Source of the DNA: Lamellibrachia columna | Taxonomy: Eukaryota; Annelida; Polychaeta; Sabellida; Siboglinidae | DNA length: 64,000 nt | NCBI GenBank assembly: GCA_963662155.1 | Contig: OY759265.1 | Span: 11,885,929-11,949,928, forward strand | Direction: 5' to 3' | In this document: positions 1 through 47,327 of the stretch, piece after piece | Position numbering within the stretch: position 1 is the first letter of the stretch | How the letters are laid out: the number at the start of each line of letters is the position of its first letter | Position numbers and translations under genes: made by a program | The notes under the pieces: generated by a model | Told to the model about the DNA's origin: nothing | The model's input: only the letters and a program-made list of their open reading frames with translations | Databases searched by the model: none

Positions 1-47
1 CAGTACTAATATTTACATGCTGAATACAGTCATTATAAATCCTTACT

Positions 48-969
48 CTTGAGTGCCGAATAAGCATCCCTATACGCATATTTATTTTATGAAAAATGCC
101 ACCCTATACGCACCTTATTTGGCACTATACTATTATTAAATTTAAACATTTGTGTCAGCCTATATACTCCAATAATCGTGGCAAATTATGCAGGGTATAA
201 TTTTTAGGAGAGCAATCGCTCTCACTCCCTATTGCTAGCGCTAATCAGTTATCCATGGAACGGTTTACCCCTCGCGCTAAAATCACTTGCTCCAAACTGG
301 AGCTGCATGTGGCTCCCTCTGAAGGCTAAGTTTTTATCCTTTCGAATGACAATCATGGATTTGGCGGGATCCCGTGCTTCTGAGGATCCTAGATTTTGAT
401 CCCGAAGCATTAGAATGTTAGATTTCCATGGTTAAATGAATTGGTCAGAATCCTTAGTTCTCAGGAGCTCGACATGGTATATTATTAGTTAAAACGCCAT
501 TATCACCGTGTAAACCAACCGTAAATAACCGCTGTGCGCAGCACCTCAAACCGATTGTAACCAGCTGTCAGCGGTTTCCCCTGAAAAGGGCTTACGTATT
601 CAATTCAATAAAACTTTAATGTCCATTTAAAAACGGAAAATTTCCCGGCTTTCCGCAGATATAAAATGTGGTTACTATATCTGCGGTAACGCCAATATGC
701 ACAAAGTTTATGCATATTCGGCATAAAAAAGAAAATACACGGCAATCCGTGTAGTTTTCTAGGGACGCCTTGGCTTCTTGTCGAGTAAAAAATTGCTTCT
801 GTGTTAAAAAAGACAAATATACTAGTGACTTTTTCGCACTCTACTATTATTTGTTTTGAACAATTTGCCCCCCTATACTGTTACTCAGCACTATACTATT
901 ATTAAATTTGACCGATTTGCCACCCTATACTGTTATTTGGCGTATACGTTTATTTGGCACCCAAGAATA
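48..969. mobile_element. 0.9-kb inverted-terminal-repeat element, copy 1
   Basis: About 920 bp, nearly collinear with 9227-10143. The left end is CTTGAGTGCCGAATAA and the right end, read in reverse complement, is CTTGGGTGCCAAATAA. Internal CCCTATACGC/CTATACTATTATTAAATTT motifs recur near both ends. It has no long open frame, so it looks like a non-autonomous DNA transposon. Confidence 0.65.
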
Positions 970-1499
970 GCAACTTTGTCTTTTTTAACTTTAAACTCAA
1001 AAATTTGACCATTAAACAAATTTAGAAGTTCTTTAACAATATAACCACTTAAAATTAAATAAACACTCTAAAACAGACTATATGCGAGACTTGGAGATGA
1101 TGTTGGGCTCATTGAATTGAGATAGTGTCCACAGCTGCTTGTAGTTCCTTAGGCCAAAATATTATTAGAACTAGAAGACATGCTGTGGCTGGCAATGACC
1201 TTTGTGGTAATTGTTTGTTGAGAGGGTGAATTAGCACCTGTCCAGGGCTAACAATACTCAGCTCAGTGGACTTGAAAAGATGCTGCCTCTTGAAGACAAG
1301 CCTTTGTGGTTTCACTGCATTTAGTAAAACGTCATCAGTTGATAGCAAAGTAGAATGAAACTGCATCACAAGAAATTCAACTAATTCCAATCCATCTGTG
1401 AAGGTTTCATGGCCAGAACATTAAAAAAAAAATGTCTGAGTGATTTAATCATGATTTCAATCAAACAACTCTGCTTCCAGATATATACATATTAAATTG

Positions 1500-1905
1500 T
1501 TGCTTTCCTCTTTACCCCTGAAGTCCAGGGTGAGGCTGACATCCATAATGGTCATTGATTTTGTTTTCCTTCTGCTGATGTATCCAGCACGTGTCTCCAC
1601 TCCCCCATCCCTCACTGTCGTTCTCCACTCCCCCTCCCCCCACTATACCACCAAATCTGTCTTTACACAGTCCTCCCATGTCAGTCGTCTTCTTCTTCTC
1701 GTCCATTCCATTTGGTCCATGTGTACAACCCACTCCTCACCCGCCTCCTCCTGATATTCTTTCACACGAACCTCCTCACTCAGCTCTATTCTTCGCTTGT
1801 CTATACTGTTCACTCCTGCAATTCTTAACCCAGTTAATTCCGCAAACTTGGCTTTTCTCTTTTTTCCCCTCATTGTCATGGTCTCTAGGCCGTATAGATA
1901 GGCTG
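1500..1905 (-). mobile_element. LINE 3' fragment (end of reverse transcriptase ORF)
   Basis: Minus-strand frames read AELTGLRIAGVNSIDKRRIE and then LSEEVRVKEYQEE, with RRRRLTWEDCVKTDL further on. This is the tail commonly found after NNWVRRIAGV in one group of non-LTR reverse transcriptases. It is the part missing from the related fragment at 63.5 kb. It is frameshifted and dead. Confidence 0.6.
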
Positions 1906-2476
1906 GGTTTATGGCAGACTAAACATCTAAGTATTTAGTAATTAATTTCTAGATGTAGCCTGCTATCACTGCCAAATGACCCCTAAATTTCATTGTTGGC
2001 CCATACAGTAATTGTGAAAGTCCAGGGGCCATTTGGTCCCAACATTTTCAGGCAAATTTTAAGGCATCTGTTTATTGCAATATTAGTACATCCTTGGTGT
2101 CTATTTGAACAATAATTCTATGTAAATCATGTCTAAAACCGTACCTGTTGTCAAGTTTAAATTGTTGAAGTATGAAGGTAACTTCCTGTTTAAAGATGTC
2201 TAATACTTTGGATATCGTTCAGAGAAGAAACCTAGCTTCAAATAATGATGTGTCATTACTAATTTTAATGTAAATTTTGAGCTTGTCAGATAATATTGTG
2301 GTGTTTAGCACCTGGTTTATTAATGATTTGTTGATCGTCTGCATGCACACATTATAATATATATAATATTATAAATAAGCCACTGGGCATACAAAGCAGA
2401 AAGATTACAGAACAGTAGCTGGGTAGTTGTGTCTACATGTCCGGAGCACTAGATAGTTTGTACATTATATTAATTA

Positions 2477-2841
2477 CCGGGTACACATTCCAATTCCACC
2501 TCATAAATACCAGTTCCAATTACAAAATATCAGTTCCAGTTATCAATTCCATACCGAAAAAAAGTATGTGAACAGAGTACACTCAATGCCCAAAAAACAT
2601 CTATTTTAGAGCAGCGTAATTTAATTCCAGCATGTTATAGTACGTAATAGCTCACAAATATGAAATATTTTTGTAACATATTGATTATTTGTAGTGAATA
2701 ATTTTTTTAAAAAAGTGACATGATGTAATTGAAAATGTAATTGAAAATACTGATTACATTTACACCAATTCCAATTACTTTGAAAAACACTGATTACAAT
2801 CCTGGAATTTGTGTTTCAATTACAATGTTATTGACCCCAGG
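2477..2841. mobile_element. Short AATTCCAATTAC-rich element, copy 1
   Basis: About 365 bp, similar to 55877-56210. Shared parts include TTTTAGAGCAGC, GATTATTTGTAGTGAATAAT, ACATGATGTAATTGAAAA and the right end CAATTAC...TTGACCCC. The ends GGGTMMATTAC / reverse complement GGGGTCAATWAC are inverted. Likely a small non-autonomous DNA element. Confidence 0.5.
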
Positions 2842-3647
2842 TCTGCTGTTTTATAATAATTCTAAAGCGGCAAATGCACCTGTCCACTTCTGTTGTTTTA
2901 ATACAGGCCAAATGCACCCATTGTTTGCTTCCACACAAATCGCTCCCAGAAATCAACCCAAAACACTTAATTTTTTTACCCAACACAAATTGAAACCTGA
3001 TTGTGAGCTAGCAATACAACAGTAATGAGTGATACAACAGTAATGAGTTATACAACAAAGCAATCAACGAATCTTTCCAAAGAAATTCCTTTCTAAATAA
3101 AAACCTGCTTGTACAGCAAGTATAGTTTGACTGGCCCTGGTTCCTGGCTGGGTGGTTAGCTGCCGTCATACATGCTCTAATACTGAAGCCTCTCTAGACA
3201 GTCAGTCAGTAATGTTGGTTTGCTATATCGAACACACAAACTCTTTACAGATTGGACAGCACGATATTACACAATTGTTATTTGGGAGGACTTGTGAATA
3301 TAAATACTTGTACTGAGCTAACAAACATATTTGGTAATTAATAAGTAAGATAAGCACAGCTTGTTTTCAGCAATGTTTTTATTGCATGGTATTTACATCA
3401 ATACGTCTGCATCCCATGGGACACAACAGTTACTTTGTATGCGTGTAGGTAAAGGTTTTACATGTGTATGACACGTGATCTTGTGTGCCGTAAACCCCTT
3501 CATGAAACTGATTTACATAAGAAAAATCAATAAAAAATATATTAAAATTAAATCTATAAAATAAATGAATTTGTTTATATATAAAACATGATTGTTTTCC
3601 AACCCTGGATCTAGCGGATAATTGTTGTAGTGTGTTTGTTGTTGTAG

Positions 3648-38674
<35,027 letters not shown>

Positions 38675-39660
38675 CATGCCCGCAGTCATCACCTCATTGG
38701 CACCCCAGAATGCACACACACAGCTGACAGGCCGTATACAACTGACAGGCCATATACATCTGACAGGGCATTCAGTCGAAGCAAACATTTGTGTATGACT
38801 GCTGCTCCGACCCCTGCTGCTGCTGTCGCCGCTACACTCATTACCAGATGTTTTGGAACGCAGTTGGTTATCACACTGCATTATTTATTACAAGCCGATG
38901 TGATATGTTAACCGCGGCCAAGATCTTTGGATATATGATATATGCCCACATGGGAAAGTTGTGGCTCTGCCTGAACATTTGCACGACTTTTGACGTTGTC
39001 AGCTGTGCATGGAACATAGCTCATAATGTTACATAGCAGTAACCCTGTTTGCCTGTAGCAGGTTACGTCCTGTGTATTGTATATGTTGTCAGTCACTGGA
39101 CGCATCCACTTACAGCTGGTCTTGACCCGGTGCGAGGTTGGTGCATTAATGAAGGCACCGTGAATCTCTCTGTGGACAAAACTGCACTTGACGAGTGCGT
39201 CTTGCAGTGTACATCTGGACACTTTTATAGCATGTTAAATAAATCCGGTCTGGTCTCTGCACGATCCTTGAACTCCGCAATAGATGTACTAGTGCATGTA
39301 TGTGTGTGCATGTGTAAAGTATCTTGCCACTGTGTGATAAACATGACAGCTCCAGTTGCAGGTGATGCCACTAAACGTCTGAGTCTGAAAGTATTAATAG
39401 GCCAGCAGAAAGTAGCATTGCTTAATATTGTTGATTCACACCCGGAGTCCTTGTTGCGGACCCATAATCTTGTGATATGCATGTTAATTATTAGCCATTG
39501 TAACTCTGAGGGGAGCCTGCATAGTGTATTTTGTTTGCAGTGAAAATCCTGTGTCATGTCGTCGTACCTTGCATATACGTATGTGATTCTAATTTATGCT
39601 TGTCTTGTACATAGAATGTGTCGTCGTGTTTGTATTTGTTCTCATTACGTATTAAATTGC
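38675..39660 (+). other. Probable KIF2 3' untranslated region
   Basis: About 1 kb follows the stop. AATAAA is at 39238-39243 and ATTAAA at 39651-39656; either may be the polyadenylation signal. A 164-codon open frame (39049-39543) lies here but has no family resemblance and low-complexity Cys/Val stretches, so I treat it as chance. Confidence 0.5.
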
Positions 39661-40705
39661 TGCTGTTGCACGCAGGTTTCTGTTCTGGCCCTGTTTCCAC
39701 GCGATGAGTTGCAGTAGAGTTGTTGATTCCCACTCACTCAGCCCAAGAGTCTGGCTTGTATTTCGATTATTACCGCCTCTTTGGGCCCTATCAGTTAACT
39801 CCTTATGGACAGCTTTGTCCTTTTGATAATTGAATTGAAAATGCCCTTTTGTGTCCTAGCCGCATCAGTAAACTGCTTTTATAAATATGGTATCTGATGC
39901 ATTTATTTTATCACTGAATGGTCTGTGAAAATCAGCCTCTTGTTGAAATGTGCTTTTTGGACCACCGAAAGTGCCCTTTGGGACCAATCAGCAAATTGTT
40001 GTTTTTATGGACAATTGTGCCCTTCTGATATATTGAAACTTTCCGTTTGGGCCATTGCCATGTCAGAGAACTGACGTTTTTTTTAATGTTGCCCTCGTAT
40101 TCCATTGAAATAGCTCTTTCAGGGCAAAGGACTTAAGGCAGAATGGCATCAGGATTGGAGCCAAATTGGTGTGTAGGACTAAGGGGGGGACAAATGTATA
40201 GGGTAGAGGCATCCAAAAAATGCATTCGTGCATACTATTTGTTCACCGGGTGCACCCTTGCATATCAAATCTCTCGGTCCTTTAGTAATATCGATCGCTT
40301 CCTTCGAAATCCATTTAGATTGCAGTCTTTTCTTTTCTTTTTTTTCCACCTCTTACTTCACAGTGTCTTCCGCTTCTTGCCATAGTTCACCAGGAGTTCT
40401 GTCCCAACAGGTCCAGCTGTGCAAATCGTATACTTACTAGGTGCCAAACCGAGGAAGTGGGTTTACAGTGGGCTCCGCATTATAGAATTACTTTTGGCAT
40501 AAGCATTTTGATTCTTCATTCTAGTCTTGTATCAACCACGTATTCATGCTAGGGCAGAACAAAGCACACAATGAAAGAGTACGATCTGTATTGCCTTCGG
40601 AAAGGCATTCTATAGTCTTCACAGAGAATCCTTGTTGATAAAATTACGTAACTACGGGTTCCACAGGAGATAGTAAACATCATCAAGATACCCTACACAG
40701 ACATT
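39661..40705. other. Intergenic DNA, nothing recognised
   Basis: Between the kinesin 3' region and the 35-bp array. Diverged GCCCTTT-x-GGACC-like words recur at 39780-40110, possibly an old tandem repeat. Confidence 0.45.
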
Positions 40706-41125
40706 CAGTGTGAGGTCACTTGTAGCAACCTCCTGACCGACAGTGTGAGGTCACTTGTAGCAACCTCCTGACCGACAGTGTCAGGTCGCTTGTAGCAACC
40801 TCCTGACTGACAGTGTCAGGTCACTTGTAGCAACCTCCTGACTGACGGTGTCAGGTCACTTGTAGCAACCACCTCACCGAAAGTGTCAGGTCACTTGTAG
40901 CAACCTCCTGACTAACAGTGTCAGGTCACTTGTAGCAACCACCTGACCGACAGTGTGAGGTCACTTGTAGCAACCTCCTGACCGACAGTGTGAGGTCACT
41001 TGTAGCAACCTCCTGACTAACAGTGTCAGGTCACTTGTAGCAACCACCTGACCGACAGTGTCAGGTCACTTGTAGCAACCTCCTAACTGACAGTGTCAGG
41101 TCACTTGTAGCAACCTCCTGACTGA
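40706..41125. repeat. 35-bp minisatellite, 12 copies
   Basis: CAGTGTCAGGTCACTTGTAG plus CAACCTCCTGACCGA repeats exactly every 35 bases with a few substitutions (TGAGG/TCAGG, CCTCCT/CCACCT). Confidence 0.97.
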
Positions 41126-41394
41126 CAGCTTCAGCATCAAACCTGGAGTGAAGCTGAGATGCATTCTCTTTCCACCTATGTTCGTCCTCGTTATTGACTG
41201 GCTGATGACAAAAATAACCAGAGGAGACAGGCATCAGATGGACTCTTCTCTTAATCCTGGACAACTTGGACTTTACAGGTATGATATTGCACTATTGTAA
41301 CTGCTGTCCAGTCGACACAAGGACATCCAAGAAAAGATATTCGCAAGAACAGTACCTCAGATTGGGCTATAGGCAGTAAAGTTCAACATATATG

Positions 41395-42200
41395 ACAAAA
41401 TATTCGTTCTCACAAAGGACGATAAATGAATGGGAAAAAGTATCTACCAGGTAGGCCTACTGATTGCGTAAAATTTAAAAAAAATTGACAAATATATGAG
41501 TAGGTCAAGTTACACTTGCCCTCTGGGGTAGTTTGTTTGGGAGGCAATCTTGTTAAATCTGATGTGTCTTCGGAAGATTCTAGGTGTATTCTGGCCCAAC
41601 ATGATCACAAATGTGTTTGATTTAATTATGCCTTCCCAAAATAAATTAGTTGAGAATGTTAAAGTACACAAACTTTTGGGTTCAAGTGACCATAACCAGA
41701 TCCATTTTAATATAAAAGTTAAAACAAGAAATACATATAAAAAATATATATATACATACATACATACATGCATTTGGAATATTGTATTCAAGCATGGAGG
41801 CCATATCGTAAGAAGGACATAGACAAACAAGAAAGAATACAACGAAGAGCAACTGAAATTATTGAAGAATTGAAAGACTAGTGAATAGTTATGAGGATAT
41901 TGATTGGAATATGTTCTTCAAACTTAAAGAAGGCAGTAGAATCAGAGGACACAAAGCAGCATTAGCTAAGGAACAGTGTAGGTTGGAAAGTACTCATTCT
42001 CACAGAGGGTGATACATGAATCAAACAAACTGTCAAATGATTGTGTTAATGCTAGTAGTGTGAATATGTTTAAAAATAGAATTGACAGATATCTGATAAG
42101 GGCGGGCTATACATAGATGATAACATTGTTGGACTCTCGATAAGCCAATGGCTTCCTTGTCCAACTGCCATCTGGAACTTAATTGTTGTTTGGGATGACA
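41395..42200 (+). mobile_element. Non-LTR retrotransposon remnant, internally deleted
   Basis: Frames read LVENVKVHKLLGSSDHNQIH-FNIKVKTRN (end of an AP-type endonuclease) and then, after an AT-rich join at 41730-41770, CIQAWRPYRKKDIDKQERIQ-RRATEIIEELKD (thumb/tail of a CR1/Rex-like reverse transcriptase). The polymerase core is missing. A duplicate of the 3' words (TTCTCACAAAGGACGATAAATG) lies at 41405. Confidence 0.7.
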
Positions 42201-43014
42201 ATCGTATTAAATCAAATGAAAGCACACATCCCGGCCTGGGGCCTGGTCACGCAGACGAAGAGACGAATACATTTAAGATGGACATGCATGGTTAGTGCAC
42301 GTGTACCACTTTGGACAGCAGATGGGGAAAGGAGACGGCGTCGCCAGAAGGCATGGAATTCATCTCCGTGAAACAGGAGATGAACCAATGTTACTTGTGT
42401 GCCACCTACGGCGCAAACAGGATTGAGGGTGATACTTTGAACTTGCATTGATTTGTTTGCAACTCGTGTTTAATTGTGAAATATAGTTTATTTTATCTAA
42501 AACTTTAAATTAGTTGTGGCTCTCCGTTGCAGCTTGCTTCAGCGGTTGACGCCAGCTGGTGACTTGAAATACAAATAGTGTCATGGGTATCCACCAGGGG
42601 TTGGTGAAAGGGCAAACAAACGAAAGCACTCAAACCAGACCGCAACGGTGACTCACTGCGACACTGATTACGTGGTATCTTCGTGTTACACCTGTCATAG
42701 GCTATGGTTGGCTAATTCTCATACGTCGGGCTTTAAATCGCAGTTGTTTGACTTCGACACCCTTTAAAAGTATGGTCACGTCAAGCTCAAGACTCTAGAA
42801 GCGCTGTCACTGCACTAGGCACTACCAGCGGCAGCGACAATTTCAGCAAAGTCCAAAGCAAAGGTAGGCCATACATAGACATTAATGTAGTTATGTAGGT
42901 TTGTAACTTTATAATAATGTGGATTTGTAATTTATCTACATGTGAACTACAATTGGATTTGCCAGATAAGATAGCTGTAACCACGGGCAACTGAATCAGC
43001 TTGAGCCCCTGTAA

Positions 43015-43018
<4 letters not shown>

Positions 43019-43048
<30 letters not shown>
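43019..43048. repeat. (TA)n microsatellite
   Basis: About 14 TA units. Confidence 0.95.
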
Positions 43049-43049
<1 letters not shown>

Positions 43050-43157
43050 CAGGGTATGCAACTAGGAATTACCCCACTGACCTTTCAAAATCCGTATCTA
43101 GGCGTTGCGATGCATAATCCGAATACTACGACCATACACAAATGTCCCAATGAATAC

Positions 43158-43338
43158 ACTTTCACTATACCTACATGTCATTAAAAGTATATATGGATTT
43201 CTTATGAAAAGAGGTATGTTAACGACTGTATGCACATAAAGCATCAGATCGTTTCGTATGTAGATGCTTTCTGTTCGTACTGTCGTTTTCATAAGAAATC
43301 CATATATGCTTTTAATGACAAGTAGGTATAGTGAAAGT
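43158..43338. repeat. 53-bp inverted repeat, 51/53 match
   Basis: The left arm 43158-43210 (ACTTTCACTATACCTACATG...) and right arm 43286-43338 are inverted copies with only two mismatches. The 75-base loop also pairs partly with itself (CGACTGTATG/CATACGAAACG, AAAGCATC/GATGCTTT). The whole is a 180-bp near-palindrome in intergenic DNA. Confidence 0.92.
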
Positions 43339-43687
43339 TGAATATAATTAATAAATAAATAAATAGTCTTTTCATATTTAAGGACGCATGCACGTTACAT
43401 CACGACAATAATTAATAGGACGAGCCGATGAGAAATAGCACAGCTACTCCGCTAGTATTATGAACATGCGCAATTGAGCGATAGCGCTGCACATTTAAAA
43501 GATCGGTAACATTCAACAAAATGTTGAGTTGCTATTTAACCTTTATTTCATATTTGTTCAATTGTTGATAACAGCAATCGCAATGTACAGATGCACGCAC
43601 GCATGTATGCACGGAAAGCAACAATAATAACTACAGCACATGTAAAACGGGATCACGGCACAATTGTGCATCCTTGTTAATCCCCTT

Positions 43688-43793
43688 AATTCTTGCCCAC
43701 TTTATCCCCCTTGCCCGCCTTGCCCACTTTATCCCCCTTGCCCGCCTTGCCCACTTTATCCGCCTTGCCCACTTTATCCCCCTTGCCCGCCTT
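43688..43793. repeat. 27-bp pyrimidine-rich repeat, about 4 copies
   Basis: TTGCCCACTTTATCCCCCTT followed by GCCCGCC, with one shortened unit. Strong strand bias towards C and T. The Pro/Cys and Arg/Trp open frames are repeat products. Confidence 0.9.
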
Positions 43794-44844
43794 TTAGGGT
43801 ACCCCGTTCTGATGGTTGGTTGTACCATGATGGATGGAGTAAATCAACCTAGCTGTCTGAAGAACAGGTCATGTTCGTGTGTCCTCGGAAGGATTTCCAT
43901 CCAGCCATGATAAGATTAGGGGATTAGTACATAGTAGGAAATTTACTTCTATCGAACATTACTCAAATTCTGATATAAATTCCGATATATAATACATGTC
44001 TATTAGGGTTACTATACATGTACATTAAGACATCTTATTAATTAGTTAGCAGAATATGGAATCTGGACACGTATGTACTTCATGAATAATATTAGCATCT
44101 CAGCATCTAGATTCCACACTTGCTTGTCTGTGTAGGTAGAATCAATAACTGCTGAATTTGTAGATTATAACTTGATGTTAATGTATGTAAAACGTTTGGT
44201 ATAAAGGCAACAGATTAGATCTAGTAGGAGGAGAGCTGTAGAAGAACTGTAGTAGAGTAGTTGTAGTACAGATGTTGTAATATGTATGGACTTCGACTAA
44301 TAAAGCCACATTAAATTGTGGTCGAACCTGAGATCTACTGGTAAAACAATGTGAGTTATTCGTTGTCGCGTCGTGACGGTCCTGAACGAAGTAGGGATAA
44401 TGTCTTGACGTGACACGTTAGCTTGTACGCATTTGGCTGGGAGCTAGCTTCAAACAATGATCATTGGCATTGAGCCATTTAACTGTCACACTAGCTGTCA
44501 CAGTGAGTGATCAAGGGGTGTGGTAGTGGTCTCAATTAACCTCCCATCTCGCACCTGTTTTTAGGGCCATTAATCTCCTCTCTGATTTTGGGACCTACCT
44601 CCCAGTGGCTCCCACCTGCCTTTAGGACCAACCTCCCATGCACATCCTGCCACTCCCTCACAGTGTCTCCAGCCATGTATGTAAACTACAGGGTGCAATT
44701 CATTGAGGGCTGGTAACAGCCTGCTTGCCAGTTACAGATGCTGCATTTGACCTCCTGGGAGGTGATTTATCAGTGCTCGGGCCTGGGGAGGCCTAGAACT
44801 GGCATTTTGATAATATACCCCAGTTGGTCTACTGCAAGTTCCTT

Positions 44845-46126
44845 GGCTTCACTGATCCCTTGTAGGGAATGTGTGATTGACAGTTCACACTCCAGGTCTG
44901 ATGGCTTCACTGATCCCATGTACAGAATGTGTGATTAACAGTTCACACTCCAGGTCTGATGGCTTCACTGATCCCGTGTAGGGAATGCGTGATTGACAGT
45001 TCACTCTCCAGGTCTGATGGCTTCACTGATCCCATGTAGAGAATGTGTGACTGACAGTTCACACTCCAGGTCTGAAGGCTTCACTAATCCCATGTAGGGA
45101 ATGTGTGATTAACAGTTCACACTTCAGGTCAGATGGCTTCACTAATCCCATGTAGGGAATGTGTGATTAACAGTTCACACTCCAGGTCTGATGGCTTCAC
45201 TGATCCCATGTAGGGAATGCGTGATTGACAGTTCACACTCCAGGTCTGATGGCTTCACTGATCCCATGTACAGAATGTGTGATTGACAGTTCACACTCCA
45301 GGTCTGATGGCTTCACTGATCCCATGTACAGAATGTGTGATTAACAGTTCACACTCCAGGTCTGATGGCTTCACTGATCCCGTGTAGGGAATGCGTGATT
45401 GACAGTTCACACTCCAGGTCTGATGGCTTCACTGATCCCATGTAGAGAATGTGTGACTGACAGTTCACACTCCAGGTCTGAAGGCTTCACTAATCCCATG
45501 TAGGGAATGTGTGATTAACAGTTCACACTTCAGGTCAGATGGCTTCACTAATCCCATGTAGGGAATGTGTGATTAACAGTTCACACTCCAGGTCTGATGG
45601 CTTCACTGATCCCGTGTAGGGAATGCGTGATTGACAGTTCACACTCCAGGTCTGATGGCTTCACTGATCCCATGTACAGAATGTGTGATTGACAGTTCAC
45701 ACTCCAGGTCTGATGGCTTCACTGAGCCCATGTAGGGAATGTGTGATTGATAGTTCACACTTCAGGTCAGATGGCTTCGCTGAGCCCATGTAAAGAATGT
45801 ATGATTAACAGTTCACACTCCAGGTCTGATGGCTTCACTGAGTCCATGTAGGGAATGTGTGATTGACAGTTCACATTTCAGGTCAGATGGCTTCACTAAT
45901 CCCATGTAGGGAATGTGTGATTAACAGTTCACACTCCAGGTCTGATGGCTTCACTAATCCCATGTAGGGAATGTGTGATTGACAGTTCACACTTCAGGTC
46001 AGATGGCTTCACTGAGCCCATGTAAAGAATGTATGATTAACAGTTCACACTTCCGGTGAGATGGCTTCACTGATCCCACGTAGGGAATGTGTGATTGACA
46101 GTTCACACTCCAGCTCTGATGGCTTC
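44845..46126. repeat. 58-bp minisatellite, 22 copies, with 406-bp higher-order copy
   Basis: GGCTTCACTGATCCCATGTA then GGGAATGTGTGATTGACAGT and TCACACTCCAGGTCTGAT repeat every 58 bases. The variant combination TCTGAAGGCTTCACTAATCC occurs at 45071 and again at 45477, seven units apart, with matching neighbours, so a seven-unit block was itself duplicated. Confidence 0.97.
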
Positions 46127-47256
46127 TCTAAATATTTAATTACTCCTTCATAAATATATGTTGCAATAGTACACATATATCTCTTAAACATACTAAATAA
46201 TCATTGTCACAGATTATGAGTAAATTTTTCTTATTGATGGTGGATAGTTAGACCTACATGTAATTTATTATTTCCATTAGTTGTTCATGTCCAACTGGAT
46301 ATAACTACTTGTCTGCACCAATTTTTGTATGTGGGGGCTATCGTCCTCGGTAGCACATTTCAGTTCAATGTGGGGGTAGGCCCAGAAGCCACCACCTGTA
46401 ATGTCCCATTGTGTAGACCAACTGGGGTATACCATGCAACTGGAACCCGATCAAAGATCTCGGCCCCATCTTGGAATACCAGCCACAGATTACAATGGAT
46501 GTAAACATTGGTCACGGCTAGCGACAAAGTAATGGTTTGTAATACAGTCACACAAAACCGTTATTTGAAAAAACAAAAATCCTGTTATCTGAAAACAAAA
46601 AACCCTGTTATTTGAAAAACAAAAACACGTTATGATTTTTTTTTTAAACTTGCTATAATGGGACAACGGGTCCCTGGCTGTGAGCCTGAACTCAGTGAAG
46701 AACAACCAACAGAACCCCTACATTGATGACCATGCAGCTTATTGCAGTGTTATCACACAAGCCACAAAAATCACACAAGTGCATGACGAGGTGCAGGGTT
46801 GCAGGACAAAATGCAGTATAATCCCACTTAATGCTGGATGTCTGAATCTGTTCTTAGATAAATATTATCCATGTCCATTTGTAGTTTTGTAGGTTTTTTC
46901 ATTTGAAAATACAAATTTAAATACAAAGGTTGAATCATTAGGTACACTTCGACTCCCAGAGTATTAGTTTTGACTGTGGTGTCCGCGCTTGCCTTATGTT
47001 GTACCCAGCAAACTGCATCCTGTGCTCCTACTAATATAATCAATGGATATATAATATACAACACTTGATTTTGTTCTTTAAATTAAAGAGTCAGAATAAT
47101 GATCTATCCACGACAACAGTAAGAACACATATATTTAACAAATTATTGTATCAACAAAGAATACATTGTATGGTACAAACAACCAGAGTATTGGCCTGTG
47201 TTACATTATTGTTGTGTCTGTTTTATAATAGTTATCATGGTGTGAATACGTTGCAG
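46127..47256. other. Region upstream of the Death/kelch gene
   Basis: Contains a four-fold TTATYTGAAAAACAAAAA word at 46558-46630. No promoter element can be assigned; a 5' untranslated exon may lie here because a cag acceptor precedes the start codon. Confidence 0.4.
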
Positions 47257-47263
47257 ACTAAAC

Positions 47264-47327
47264 ATGGCCCAATCACAGAGAACGTCTTCCGGTGCTGCTG
47301 CTCAGTCTGGTGATGTGGTTTCAAAAG
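47264..47327 (+). CDS. Death/kelch gene exon 1 (start codon)
   Basis: ATG at 47264 opens MAQSQRTSSGAAAQSGDVVS-K and the exon ends TTTCAAAAG|gtaaaa in phase 1. A cag acceptor at 47254-47256 a few bases upstream suggests that a 5' untranslated exon is spliced just ahead of the start codon. Confidence 0.75.

Noticed and set aside
1..3647. Search for the kinesin start codon exon (family pattern IGLYVEIKRSDG)
   Set aside because: No frame with that pattern followed by a phase-1 donor was seen, so the first exon is taken to be outside the window.
39049..39543. 164-codon + strand open frame after the kinesin stop
   Set aside because: It lies in the probable 3' untranslated region, has no recognisable domain and overlaps a minus-strand open frame of similar length; likely chance.
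44220..44360. Possible LTR-like end with AATAAAGCC and a following TGGTAAAACAATG
   Set aside because: There is no second LTR, no matching inverted end and no gag or pol sequence nearby; a single polyadenylation-like word is not enough.
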